Shown here piece after piece: positions 10,600 to 23,116 of a stretch of 64,000 bases of DNA. A program made the position numbers and the translations under genes. The notes beneath the pieces are model-generated. The model had not been told where the DNA came from and did not search any database. It worked only from the letters and a program-made list of their open reading frames with translations. Source of the DNA: Gnetum montanum (taxonomy: Eukaryota > Streptophyta > Gnetopsida > Gnetales > Gnetaceae); NCBI GenBank assembly GCA_015680685.1, contig MNCI01013738.1:64721-128720 (forward strand), written 5' to 3'. Within the stretch, counting starts at the first letter, position 1, and every line of letters begins with the position of its first letter.

Positions 10600-12220
10600 G
10601 GGATCTATGGTTGTCTATTTGTTGACGGATGAGACTATAAGTTGCATCGCTATGGCTTGACCCTTTGTTGACAGTTAGCTCATATAGTGAAAATCAAATT
10701 CCATGGTTATTTCTTTCCATCGAGCTATCCTACTGCTTTCATACAAGCTGTTTGTGATAGCCTAGAGTATGTTACTTTTGCAAATGATGTTAATTTTATT
10801 GTGAAACAGGTAATGCCTTCACTATTTTAATGCAAACACTAAGGTAAGGTAGTTCCTCTCCACCTCGTTGTACTTTGCTTCATACACTATTAATGCATGA
10901 CTTAGATAGTATACTGGTATCTTAGATCCATTGTCTCATTTTTGACATAATAGTGTTGTGATGGATGTGTCAAAGGTGGCTAGGTAGATGAAGAAAGGCT
11001 TATTCCTCTGTGGTGGGTAAATAGTTGGGAGGTGCAAAAGCTCTTCCTTTAGATCATCAAAGGCTTTTTGGAACTAAGTTGTCCATTTGAAGTTAACCCC
11101 TTTATTTAGAATATGTTGCATGGGGTGTAACTTGTCAGTGAACTTTGCTATAAACCTTTGGATGAACTGTACTCTACCTTGTAACCCATGCAATTCTTTA
11201 AGGTTTGCAGGAGGTGCTAGGTTGATGATGGCCTTAACTTTGTCAGGGTCCACACGTATTCTATCCTCCGATACTACAAACCCTAACATGTGTCTGGTTC
11301 TCACCTCGAAGATACACTTTTTAGGATTGAGATGCAAGTCGTGCATTTGACAACACTTGAGGACTACATCTAGGTTGTGGGGATGATTAGCGGCCTCTTT
11401 GGATTTGATTGCTATATCATCCACATAGTCATTTAGTGTTTCTAAGATGTAGCTGCTAAAGATGTAAATCATGACTCACTAGTAGGTCGCTTCGGCATTC
11501 TTGAGCCCAAAAGGCATCATGGTGTAACAAATGGAACCCCATGGGGTCATGAAGGTTGTTGTTAATTGATGCTTTGGGTTGATGTGAATTTGGTTGTAGC
11601 TAGAGAAANCACCCATTTCAAGTAATCAACTGCATGGATGAAACTAGCTTGGTATAGCTTGGTGATTTCATCCCTTACAGCTAGTGCAATTTTTGGTTTA
11701 ACCTTATCAACTTTCTACTTGACTGCTTTCATGTGTGGGTCTAAGACAATGTTGTGCTATATCAGCCTCTGATCTAAACCCGACATGTCACTATATGACC
11801 ATGCAAAGAATTTAATGTTGTTTTACAAAATTTTGGCTACTTCTTTGTGTGTCTGTGCATCTAGGAGGGAACTAAGTTTTAATGTTTTTACTTCCCCCTT
11901 GGACGTGGTCATAGGTGTCTCAACAAGAGGATCCTCAGTTACATTCACAGCCTCTAAATCTAGGGTTCGGACTAGATGCTCAGGTAGTCTGGGGGTGTTT
12001 CTAAGAACACTATGGTGCTAGCTGTGGGTGATTCCCAGTCGATTAGGTTTCGATTCAATTGTCTTGTGAGCTTGTCGTGTGGACCTGCTAAAGCTAAAGG
12101 CGAAGAGAGGTCACAATGGATTTCCATTTTTTTACTCAACCTGCCAAAATGAAATGAGAGTCTGGTTAAGAGGTACCTATTCATAGTAATTGTGTATAAT
12201 GGAAATTTGCAAAGTATCAA
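10600..12220 (-). pseudogene. Reverse transcriptase and RNase H of element C (broken)
   Basis: Copies element RNA into DNA. On the minus strand, in order: an N-terminal piece starting near 12130 (MEIHCDLSSPLALAGPHDKL), then MSGLDQRLI and a PKIALAVRDEI-type lead-in, then a break, FSSYNQIHI, TPWGSICYTMMPFGLKNAEAT, and the catalytic box YVDDIAIKSK (about 11430), followed by HLNPKKCIFEV and LQGRVQFIQRFIAKF (thumb). RNase H follows near 11060-10830 (KPFFIYLATFDTSITTLLCQ). The palm segment holding the first catalytic Asp is missing between VDYLKWV and FSSYNQ, exactly where an ambiguous base (11609) stands. Stops are scattered. Confidence 0.8.
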
Positions 12221-12339
12221 TAATGTGTAATTAATAAAGTATGATACAAAGATTAAAATTTGTCAATTCGAGGTCATGGTAGACTGCTATGATGCGAAGA
12301 TGAAAAAGTGCCAAAAAATGAAAAACTACCAATGTACAA

Positions 12340-12650
12340 ATGCGAAGCCACTAATTTAGTGTCATTTTAGACTACCTAGATGTAAAATTCAAAACTACTA
12401 GTATACAAAATGGAAAGTTGTTGGTACAAAAGTGCAAAATTTTTAAGGAAAAAATGTCAAACCACTAGTTTAGTACCATTGTGGACTGCGAACGTGTAGA
12501 AGATCGAGATTGCTAGTTTAAGGTCTTTTCAGACCATGAACTAGAGTGAACTATATGCTAGGGGTGCTAGTTTAAGGTCTTTTTGGACTGCTAAAGCTAA
12601 AACTATGCTGGGGTTGCTAGTTTAAGGTCTTTTCGGACTGCTAACTAAAT
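12340..12650. repeat. Degenerate tandem repeats, CTAGTTTAAGGTCTTTTCGGACTG type
   Basis: At least five spaced copies of a unit reading gctagtttaaggtcttttyg followed by gactgctaa. They are clearest at 12510-12535, 12570-12595 and 12618-12643. Related units lie at 9550-9665 and 17560-17705, so this repeat brackets the oppositely oriented gene region of C. Confidence 0.65.
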
Positions 12651-12766
12651 ATATACACTTTTTTTGTTTCTTGGGAAAGCAAACGGTTAGCTCAAGGTGT
12701 TCCAAGATCTTTTGCCCAAATCTGCCTGTTTTAATGCCAATAGTGCTAAGATGTCATGGTGAGAAT

Positions 12767-12848
12767 GCTACGCTGCATGGCATACTCTGTATTAAATAGA
12801 GAGAGAGAATGGCAGGTTTCCCCTTTTCACCATTATGACTATAAATAG
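12767..12848 (+). promoter_or_regulatory. Promoter of the oppositely oriented gene in C
   Basis: TATA-like CTATAAATAG at 12839-12848, about 95 bases before the first usable ATG (12942). A half palindrome of the LTR type (GCTACGCTGCATGGCATAC, 12767-12785) lies about 55 bases upstream. Orientation is opposite to gag-pol. Activity is inferred. Confidence 0.5.
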
Positions 12849-12941
12849 GGATTAACTCCTGGTAAACTCGTTATTTTCACCATAATAGCAGAGAGCAAGG
12901 CGGTTTTGACATAGCAATGAGGAGGAGTGGACAAGTTAGAC

Positions 12942-15900
12942 GATGGCCCAAAAGAAAGAATGCACATACTTGGTGCTCGCTAAGGTTTATGAGGTGAAGG
13001 AAACCCTAGGGTGTGTGACACAAGCACATGTCGCGGTGTGGGAAGAGATGTTGTTGACCCGGTAGGCTACTGTGCTTCTTCTATTTCCTCATGCTTCTGT
13101 TAACATTTTTTGTTTTTCCTACTTTTATTTCTACAATTCAGTTTTAATTATCTATGTTTTATGTCATTGCGATGTCATTGTTTTGGCCCTTACACCATCG
13201 CTATTACCATTTTGGCCAAGGTGGATGTAAAAACACTATGCGAAAGTTTCATGCAAGGTCGCCTAGACCACCATCGCTGTGGCTGTCATTTTCATAGAGA
13301 CTTGGATGATTTAGGCTACTTGACTTTCAAATGGCGTAGCATAAGACCCTCAGGAGGGTTTGGCCATGCGTGATGTAGCAGTGTGACACATGTTCTGTGA
13401 AAGCATAATGTTAATTGTTTTCATTAGGGCTAATTACGCTATTTCTATGCTAGGTTATTTTTGCTATGCTATTGCTTTCGTGTTTTTGCTATGCTATGTA
13501 TAGGAAGAGGATTATGCTACGCTATTTGCTAATGCTAGGTCTTGCTACACTATGTGTGTATTGAACTTGGACATGATGTTAACATTTTCCACTGTGTTGT
13601 GAAGGATAATGATAAGGCCAATTCTAATTATCCTAGAAATTATAGGGGTCTTGTGCTGCGTGAACAAACTAGTGGCTCATGTTCCTCATACACGTGTGGG
13701 AGATCAGGTGGTCTAGTTCAAGGTAGGAGCATAGAAGTTCCTAGAATTCCTCCTCCAATGCTTTAGTATGAACGTTTGGTCACATCTAAAGGAGGAAGTA
13801 GCAGCTATCATAATAGAAATCCTATTGCCTAGGGAAAACTAGGGTATTTTGAGGTATGAGTGGGATGGGGAAATCAGTAGTGGGTAGGGAGAAGGATCCA
13901 GTAAGTGCCCCCAAAATTTGAGGCATTTGGCTTGGATCTGGGATATGCCTGAGTACAGTTGCTACCATCTCTACAACACATTTTTTGTTGCATGTCATAT
14001 GGGGACATGCTTCCAAAACCCACCAGGAACTATCCATAGCACTAGCGGGTAAGTTTTGTAACCATGTACTGCTGCATTATGCAACATTTGCTATGCTAGC
14101 CAAACGCTAACAGTATGTTTTTGTTACTAGGTTTTACATCAACAAGGAAGGGCTTCACAGTGATACGGATGTGTTGACCATAGCACAAATGGCCCTACAG
14201 GAGTTTTCTTCTACTGAGAACATGTGTGTAGGTGTAATAGGTCAATGCAGGGGTGAGTACCACACCTATCCAAACCTATATCCCAATCTCTATGGTAGAT
14301 GCAAAGAACTTGGTTGGTTAGATGAGGGATGGACACCCTTCAAACCAATCACCATTGAAGATGTCTTAGTTAGCCTTCCACCATTCTCATTACCGTACAA
14401 ACCTGGTAAGCTAAGTTGTAGATGCATTATGCTCGACTATCTTTATCATTTTTTTTGTGTTTTTATGGTAACCGTTTCTATGCAAACTGCTATAGGGGCG
14501 AAGAAATCCTAGGAGGTAATGGTGATAACCAATGGGAACTAGGAGGCAAACATCTACTTCAAGTACAGAGAAGTAGATGAGAGCCAGCATTGGATATGTA
14601 GTGTAGCTTTGGAATCCTTACTCAAGCATATCCAAAATCTTGGGCTCATGGATTTTTTCCTGGCCCCAAATCCAAGCGTCCTCACCATTGACATGGTCTC
14701 ACTGATCAACTCCTTCTCCGATAGGGCAGATTGCTTCCGCACACACATACACGGTCTATGGGTGGTCATTGAAATCAATGATGAGCTACTCATGGACCTT
14801 TTTATTATCCCTACTAACGACGTCCTCATAGGGTCAAAGACTAAGAAGGAGTTGAACCTTTAGAAGGAGGATATCCAGGAGTGGATAGGGGTTCCTAAAG
14901 AGCAAAAGGGGATCCCTATGAAGAAGGTTAGGGTAGGGCCTGCTAAGGAGGTTTATCCTATCTTTTGTGCTTGCACATTCCCCTAGCTACTTTCTCAAGG
15001 GAACATCCTTGGGATTGAGCAAGCCTAGGTAATGCGTGAGGTCATGGAGAAGGGGGCTCACTACAACTGGGCCAGGTTTCTATGTAAAGGCTTACAAATT
15101 GAAGTCATGGGACTCCATAGAAATCAAGAGTCTTGTTTCAATGTGCATTATGCCTTTTACATAGCCTATCTACGTCGTTTCACAGAGTTTTTGGTGGTTC
15201 ACGAGAATGGAATCTAGGTAATGCAAAATTGCAATCAAATCTGCAAATCGTGGATCTACCAAATCCTCCAAACCACCTGGGCCTAAGATCCCCTAGAAGT
15301 AGTTGGGGAGTCGTTCTCCATGACAACTAAGGATTGGGTTCCCTACAACTTTGATGGCCAAGACAGCATAGGAGAGGTGTCCCCTCTTGTAGTTGGTAGC
15401 ATGTCATAGAGGAAATGTCTCATCAGCAAAACTATGGCCACTAAGTTGCAACAAAAGAGGTCTCCTTCAGCTGAGGAAACCCTCCACATAGAAGAAGAAG
15501 AGGGGTGGACACTGTAGTTCAAGTTACGTAGGATGAAACCCCCCATTGGTAGACACTTTTGCTTATGCTTATTCCTTCACCTATTTTGTTAATGCCTACT
15601 ATGCTATGCTACGCTAAATAGCATAGCGTAGCGAAATGCCTACTTTAAGCTAACCTACCTTGAAATATTGTGAACATGTTCTTGGCTACCAAAGGAAGAG
15701 AAAGAAGGTGACGAAGAGGTGTTGGCCCCCAAGAGGGGGGCAACAAATAAAGACATGGAGGCCCCATTCTCAGAGGAAAGGGCCCTAATCAAGAAGAAAA
15801 GAGCCTCTACCACTAATGAAGGGGCTCTTGTTATTAGGAAAAATCCTCCTCCCAATGAGGAGGACATTTTTGGAGATGAAGAGGAGTCTCCCTTGAATAA

Positions 15901-17376
15901 AAAGGACGCTGGTTCGTTAAAAGAAAAGGCACCAGCAAATAAAGAAGAGGCTTGCATAGATCTAGAAGGGACTTCTGTGAAGGATGTTTCCATTATCATG
16001 CATCAGAGGAAAGGGGAACCATAGTTAGATGTTGGTGAGCTTGGCAATAAGTCAACCTTGTCATAGCCCATTTCGGTAATTGTTGACACGTTTAGTTGTA
16101 TGATGGCCACCACTGTTAATGTTGTAGCAACCTCTCTGATTCATGTGGAGCCATGGACCAAGACCTGTAACAAGTTTACATTTATGTAGGGGGTCATCGA
16201 TGACATGATTGGGTACCTCAAACAGATCTACCCTGAAGTGGGTAAGTAATTATGCTAGATTCTTTCATGTTCCTATGCTAGAGTTCTTGAGTTTTCTAAG
16301 CTTGCTACATTAATGTGACTAATATGGTCTTTGTGTGATGATAACCTCTTGACTCAAATGGGACTCAACACGGCCTTTGAAAGTCAATGTCATGCCTACA
16401 TTCCTGCCCGAAGTTGCCGAGGTGCATGGTCGTGCATACGATGAGGCCAATGAATGCACTTTGCACTCGGCACGCTCCTTGTGAGAGTGTAGGTGCATCA
16501 ATGAGAACCTATGGAAATGGGTCTAGAATGCTGAACAAGAGAAGGCTAACCTAAGCACTGAAGTGGTAGATCTCAAATTGAGGAATGAATTCCTCATAGC
16601 CCATGATACTAATGATGGTGACTAGCGCACGGCTATGATAGATTATGCCAGATATTGGACAGTCGTACGACAGAACAATGAAGCCACTAGAGAAATCATA
16701 GAATAGAAAATGCAAATAGATTTGTTGGCCCAAAAAAGTTAGGATTGGAAATATTACAATGCAAGCATTTACGAATGGGGGCAGTCCTAGAAAAATCATA
16801 AACACATGTATAAACTGGAACGTGCCTCCTATCGTAAGTTGTATAGGGATGCCTCTATGGAAGCGTTTACCTATAAAGCATTCATAAATGCCATTGGCAC
16901 TTTTGAGGCCTATAACAAGTTCATGGAGTAGGTAAAGGTCATGGAATCTCCTGAACGAGAAGTGGACCTTCCCATTGGTGAGATTGCTATCGTCTCCTTT
17001 TCTCTAGGACTACTGAGACGGACGACCATCGAAGAGGAGAAAGCTCCTATAGACGCTGAACTAAGAAATATGTATTGGGTGGATATCACAGAAGATGAGG
17101 TCTGGTGCCACCTCGGGCTTAGTTTAGATTAGATACCCTTCGAGATGGATGCAGGGCCATCTCAGGTCAGTCACTTTCTGCTATGTTAATGCTTGTGTTC
17201 TGTTGTAGCTTGCGTATGTTGCCCTAGCTAACTACATTTTTACAATGTAGGTTCTGGATGGTGGCATAGGGCCCGTAGAGGGTAGGAGTGAAGAGGCAGT
17301 AGGGGATGATGTAGTGGAAGATGATGCGAAAGTAAATGATGGTGAAAAAGATGATGCAAGCAAAGGAAACCCATGA
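12942..17376 (+). pseudogene. Oppositely oriented, intron-containing accessory gene in element C
   Basis: Unrecognised gene read against gag-pol. Proposed exons: 12942-13061 (MAQKKECTYLVLAKVYEV start, donor GTAGGC), a piece to 13372, a piece about 13544-13766, 14131-14405 (acceptor TTGTTACTAG, donor GTAAGC), 14496 to about 15550, about 15660-16241 (donor GTAAGT), about 16340-17165 (donor GTCAGT), and 17251-17376 (acceptor ACAATGTAG, acidic end, TGA). The middle part is globular. The 15700-16020 exon is highly charged and repetitive (Glu/Lys/Pro). 16500-16930 looks alpha-helical. A few in-frame stops (for example 14509, 14861) show decay. The layout (globular, charged linker, helical part) parallels the extra ORF of A/B, but I see no clear sequence identity. 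Function unknown. It could instead be a captured host gene. Confidence 0.55.
13435..13560. repeat. GCTATGCTA-rich intron segment
   Basis: Within the intron before the third exon, the sequence repeats tgctatgctat, tatgctacgctatt and ttgctacactatg, the same words as the LTR palindromes. Complete palindromes of this type also sit in the intron at 15597-15636 and at 17819-17840. Confidence 0.6.
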
Positions 17377-17559
17377 CAGCATGGGATTTTTTTTGAAATT
17401 TTTGGCTTTTTGGATTTTTGTAGAATTTTTGCAAATATTGTTTAAAAGACAAAATTTTTGAATGAAAAAAGGAGAACTTTAGAAAAGAAATTGATTCTAT
17501 GCTAATTCATGCATTGCCTACATGCTGAATTTTATGTTAAACTTTCATTTTTCTATTTT

Positions 17560-17705
17560 AGTTTTAGGCCATTTCGGGCCATCACTAGTTTTAGGCCATT
17601 TTAGGGCATTGCTAGTTTTAGGCCATTTTGGCTCATGGGTTAGTTTTAGGCCATTTTGGGCAATATCGTAGCATAGTTTTAGTCCATTTTAGGCCATTTC
17701 GTGTT
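17560..17705. repeat. Tandem CTAGTTTTAGGCCATTTT repeats
   Basis: Five copies of tagttttaggccattttrgg, spaced about 25-33 bases apart. They lie just beyond the end of the accessory gene and before the protease duplicate. Confidence 0.75.
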
Positions 17706-17929
17706 AAAGGAACAATGCAATAATAAAAAAAATGTGATACTTAGTATAGATGTATGGGTGCAAAACAAAAGAAATGGTAAATGTACAAAGGGTGGCAATT
17801 GGACAGGAAGCAGTGGGGTTGCTACGCTATGCGTAGCTACTTCTTGATCCATCATGGGTTGAGCGAGACATAAGGTCAAGGTGTTTTGCCAAGGCCTTCG
17901 TCTGCATCATTTCCCTTCACTTGGAAGGG

Positions 17930-19007
17930 TAACTTAGCCCACATGTTTTCGTTTCAGGAATTGGCTTGTTGAGCTGATTCCTTTGCTATCTGATTAATGT
18001 ATGTAGAGAGAGGTGCTTCATTCTTAGAGGTTATGACCTCTAAGCCCTACTCCATATCTACGTTATTGATAGGTTGTGTCACTACCTCGTCACCATGGAT
18101 CACCACCTCCCTACCTACGTAGGGCAGATGGATCTCCTGGTGTATGGGTGAGGAGACAACCCTAAGCTATGCTAACCATGACCTCCCCAAGATCAAGTTA
18201 GACCCAAGCATCTCCTCAACTACGATGAATGTTGTATTTGTGGGGAATTGATCCCCCACTACAAAGTCAATATGGACCATGCCCTTCACCATGACTCATG
18301 TCCCATTAAATGACTTTATTCATGACGTCATTGTGGGCTTGATTTGGTTGACCAAGCCTAGCTTGTCCATAATAGGGAAGGGGATGATGTTCGTGGAAGC
18401 CTCATCATCGACGTGTATTCTCTAGATCCTATGTTAGCCAACCCGAATTGTGATGAATAGGGATTTTGTAGTCACCTGACCCCTTTTCGAGTCTTCCCTA
18501 ATGGAGTTGTCGTAGAAAGTCAGTTGGGATGGCTCTAGCTCTGTAGGCATGGAGGAAAGCATAAGCAAGTGGATTGCTTCCTCTCCTGCTGGCATGTCCT
18601 CATAAACCGAAATCACTGTCAACATGCAGATCAGAGCCTCACAGTGTGGGACAGATGTCATGATTAGGTCGTACAAGCTTAGTGTAGTGTTATTTTATTT
18701 TAGAGATTGCTTGACTTAAGTGAGGGCATCCAAGAGGTCCTGGCCACTCCCCTATTTATGGCCTTTTTCCTCTTCTATTTGTCCTAGAAGATGAATTTCC
18801 CAAGGAGAGGCAGTTTTAGATCTGGGTTCAGACCCTTTTTGGCAGGGCGACACAGACTACATGGTTGTAGCAACGTTCCTCTTTGGTGATGAGGGTGTAG
18901 ACATAGGGGGCAAAGATGTAGGCTTGGAAATACCTAGGTGGTACTTCCCCTCAACGTCTTGCCTGTGAAACACACTTCTCATTTTTTAGGATGAGAAGGT
19001 TGTTCAA
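17930..19007 (-). pseudogene. Protease region of C, duplicate unit 1
   Basis: Retropepsin cuts the polyprotein. On the minus strand this unit gives, with frame changes, RVHVDDEASTNIIPFP (active-site region, D-D-E in place of D-S/T-G), then LGLVNQIKPT, VGDQFPTNTTFIVVEEM and NLILGEVM, the usual end of a Gypsy protease. It aligns with unit 2 at an offset of about 1080 bases. The unit further from gag carries the more damaged active site. Confidence 0.65.
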
Positions 19008-19009
19008 NC

Positions 19010-20095
19010 AACTCAGCCCACGCATTTTTGCTTCAATAACTAGCTTGCTGAGTGGCCTCTTTTGCCAAATAGTTAGTGTGTACTGCGATAGGTGCTTCAT
19101 TCTTAGGGGTTGTGACCTTTGAGCCCTGTTCCATGTCTATGTTATTAATTGCTTAAATTGCTACCTTGTCGTCATGGATCACCACCTCCCTGCCTACATA
19201 TGGTAGGTGGATTTCCCGATGAATGGGTAAAGAGACAACCCTAAGTTGTGCTAACCATGATCTCCCCCAAGATTAGGTTAAACACGGGCATCTCTTCGAC
19301 CACGATGAACATTCTGTTCATGGGGAAATGATCCCCTACCATGAAGTCTATGTGGACCATGCCCTTCACCACGACCCACATCCCATTAAAAAACTTTAGG
19401 CACGATGTTGTTGTGGGTTTAATTTGGTCAACCAAGCCCAACTTGTTCACAATAGGAAATGGGATGACATTCGTGATAGCCCCATCATCAACGTGTACCC
19501 TTCAGATCCCGTGTTGGCCAACCTAAATTGTGATGAATAGGGATGCTGTAGTCACCTGACCCCTTTCAGGGTATTCCCTAATGAAACTTTCATTGAAAGT
19601 CAGTTGGGATGGCTCTGGCTCTGCAGGCACAGAGGGAAGCATGACCAAGTGGATAACTTCCTCCTCCGCTGGCATGTCTTTGTTGATCAAAATTGCTGTC
19701 AACATGCGGATTAGAGCCTCACGGTGTGGGATGGATGCCATGATTAGGTTGTACAAGCTCAATGTAGTGTTCTTTTATCTTAGAGCTTGCTTGACCTAAG
19801 TGAGGGCATCCAAGAGGTCTTGGCCACCCCCTATTTACCATCCTTCTCCTCTTCTATTTGTCCTAGAAGATGCATTTCCCGAGGAGGGGTAGTTTCAGGT
19901 TTGGGTTTAGACCCTTTCTAGTGGGGCCACTCGGACTATGTGGTTATAGCAATGTCCCTTTTTTTATGAGGAGGGCGTAAACGTAGGGGGAAAAGATGTA
20001 GGCTTGGAAGTACTTGGCACGGTACTTCCCCTCGACGTCTTGCCTGTGAAACACACTTCTCATTTTTTAGGATGAGAAGGTTGTTCAACTGTCTT
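19010..20095 (-). pseudogene. Protease region of C, duplicate unit 2 (gag-proximal)
   Basis: Same region as unit 1. Better preserved: RVHVDDGAITNVIPFP (D-D-G-A active-site version), NKLGLVDQIKP, VGDHFPMNRMFIVVEEMP and NLILGEIM (19450-19241). It joins unit 1 at 19008-19010, where an ambiguous base is recorded. Confidence 0.7.
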
Positions 20096-20099
20096 GCAC

Positions 20100-22723
20100 A
20101 GGATGGGGGCTATTGAAGGAGTCAGCCTTGTGATGACAAACGGGGCTAACGGTTTTAACAGGTGAGGTGGCATGGTTTTGCTAATAGGTGGTGTGGGGGT
20201 GGATGCATAGGGAGGGATTCTTAGGGAAAACGATTATTGCAAGCTTTGATCAGCCGCTCTTGGTGTTGGTGTGCTACGCTGAGGCACACGGACCACAAAC
20301 AGCTGTTGGTGCAGTCTAGGATTACCGTTGATGCCGATGGTATTGATAACATAACTGGCATTGTTGGCATTGAGAGGGTTAGTGTATATTTGCAAAGATT
20401 GATTCTAAGGACATATTGGATTTCTTTCATCCAACACCAGTTTTCCCTGATCAATCATCCTTGGGATATCATCCTTCAACGCCAAATAGTAATCTATATT
20501 GTGACCACACTATTGGTGGTAAACACAAAACCTATCTAGCCTGAAACCCTTAGGAACTAGAGTCTCATTGGGCAAGGACAAGGAGAGGTTCCTAAGGAGC
20601 TTGTAGTAGTGCTGATGTTTCCTGACTCCTTCTTCTGACATCGACTTGTGTTGGATGTACCCCATAGCCAGTAGCTACTTCAGAAGATCTGAAGGCTTGA
20701 TAGGTAGCAGGGTATACTTTAAGTGATCTTTAGGCTCAAATTTTGATTTGGGTTGCATAGATGTATCAGGTGTGGGTATGGGAGGTTGCAGTGTGTTGCC
20801 CTACATGGGTGCAGGATTAGCTGTAGGTGCGGCCGATTTTTTGTTGTTCTTGTTACCATTGTTATTAGGCTTGGGTTTGGCCTCATTCGCCACAGCAACC
20901 ACTGTGGCTATTGTAGCCTTACCCTTACCCTTCTTTGCGAAGGTGTTCTTATAAGCAACATAGGCTAGGTCTTTGCTTGCCTCAACCACATCCTATATGC
21001 TATTAGTCTTAGTGAAGGCCTGACTAAGAGTGTGAGGAGCGAGGTAGTACAGTTTAGATTTGATGAAGTCATTCACTGCACCCTTAAAGATGGCCAACAA
21101 GTGGGCCTCTATGATGGGATCATGGATTTCATTAAGGGTTGCACTCCAATGCTAGATGAACTTCTGGACCAGTTCCAGAGGATCCTGCTTCATGCTCATC
21201 AATTGATCTAGTGTGAGTTCTGGCTTCAAGTTATACTTGAAGCGTGTCACGAACTGGGTTAGAAGCTCCTCTAAAGTTGAAATAGATGAGCATGGTAGCG
21301 CACAGTACCAATCCAAGGCTCTCCCAGCTAGGGACATAGAAAAGACACGGATAATCATATGTGGCCACTGTTGTAGTAGAAGGGACTTAGATCTAAAGGT
21401 GACAAGATGTGCGTTGGGATCCCCCTTCCTGTTGTATTTCATGAAGTGGGGGAGGGACATCCTTGGGCATAGCATTAGTGCAGGGATTGCAAGGCTGATG
21501 GGGTCATCTTCATAAAAGTCCATGACTTGTACCATGTTATACCTGATAGCCTTGAGGTGTTTTACTTCCTTAGTAAGGGTTTGGATAAATTGGAATGCCT
21601 GATCTAGGCTTGACGACGACGTGGACGGCTAGGGAACTACCCAGGTAACTCCCATCTATGGAGTGGAGAGGGTAGCAGCATGACCTAGTGGCAGTACCAT
21701 TGGAGTGGCCCTTGTGGACGGTGTTGCCTACGTTGTCCACCACCCTGTAAGTGATGTTGTTGGGGTGGAAACCATGGGTTGGGCTATGGGATAGACTGTT
21801 TGAGTAACCAATGAGACAGACCATGGTCCCACACTGGGTTGTACCATTTGCGGGATTTGGTAGGTCTGTTGGCGAATGTGGTGAGACATCTGTGATGGTA
21901 GCATAGCAAGGGGATTAGTGAATGGGGTCCATCATGTGGATGGACCTAGGCCCACCATTGATGGTGGGACAGGTGTAAATGTAGGAATGGAAGTGGAAGC
22001 TACGTATTCCTATGAAGTAGGTATGATGTGAACATGCAGAATGGTAACCATGATTGGTGTGTGATGCAGTACAAGAATGAACTGATGAATGCTTTGTAGA
22101 AGAATAGTGGCTGAAAATGACACAGGGGAAAGGGGGCGTTGATATGTTGAAGAGTTGATATGGCTACTCATTACAGATGAAATTGCTAGTTATGGAGGCA
22201 TAGACGTGATCATGAAGGGAGTGGTGATATACAATGGGTTGGTCTAGAAAGACTGGGTAGCATGGACTATAACAGGGTTGGTTTGACCTCCATCATTGAA
22301 TTGAGAATCGAGTTTCTCTTGTCCATATTGGAAGGTCTCATCATGGTTAGACACCATGTCTTGCTACTCCCTAAGTCTAGCCAACTGGATCAGTTGGTCT
22401 AGAAGCCATTTATTTTTCTATGTCAAATGGATGGAAGCACCAAGAGTGGGAAAAAATTCCTTCCCATTGTAGTAAACGAACTCAAAGCTATGTTTGTCTT
22501 CAAGTTCTTGTGCATCTAAGGGTAGGTTTGCTTGCACCTTTGAACAGAGAAAGTTATACTACTCAAGTTGTTGGGCCAAGCCCTCAGGTCCCTGGTTTTG
22601 GATCTAGAGGAATCGATGTAGCTCCCGCACTTAGCTGAGTGGTTTCTCGGCACCTGTGGTGCCTTTAACCTTGAAAGGAACCTTAGCACTAAAGGTGTTG
22701 GTAGCGGTGCCTGGGGAAGTCAT
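20100..22723 (-). pseudogene. Gag of element C (broken)
   Basis: Structural capsid precursor. Start taken at 22723 (MTSPGTATNTFSAKVPFKVK), about 400 bases inside the PBS. The N-terminal part is Pro/Thr/Ser-rich. The retrotransposon gag core lies at 21535-21152, with SLAGRALDWYCALP and LLTQFVTRFKYNLKPEL. A Lys/Asn-rich basic stretch follows (20989-20801). Near 20520-20440 a stretch reads FCVYHQ, then GHNIDYYLALKDDI, like the CxxH..H zinc-binding segment of Tat-type gags with some ligands lost. Many stops, several at Gln codons. Confidence 0.75.
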
Positions 22724-23116
22724 TATTGCAAAGCTAAATAGTTTTGCAAACTGCGAACGAGGAAAACACAAGGAGATTGGAAAGAAATAAAAAGGCTTTA
22801 TGTCTTGCTAGATTCTAGAGGAATCATCAGAGCGAACAATCTATACCACATGATGCATAAACAATTAAAAAAGGGTGTCACATCTACACTAGTGTGTGAC
22901 GGGGTACGGAACATGTGCAAGACTACTGTAAAACAAGAAAGTCAACCAGGGATTAGAGGCTTTATGTCCTACAAGATTTTGGAGGAACCGTCGAAGTGAC
23001 CGATCTACACCACATAATGCGTAAACCACCACAAATGGGTGTTAAGTTTACACTAATGCGTATCAGGGTGCAAAACACTTACAGGACTACCGTAGAGTAT
23101 GGAAAGGCCTCCAAAA

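Noticed and set aside
15655-15999. 114-codon minus-strand frame rich in Ser/Phe/Leu
   Set aside because: Antisense shadow of the charged Glu/Lys/Pro exon on the plus strand (15719-16024).
12942-17376. A host gene independent of element C
   Set aside because: Both flanks are element C sequence, the introns carry the LTR-type palindromes, and bracketing repeats belong to C. An accessory gene of the element fits better, though a captured host gene is not excluded.
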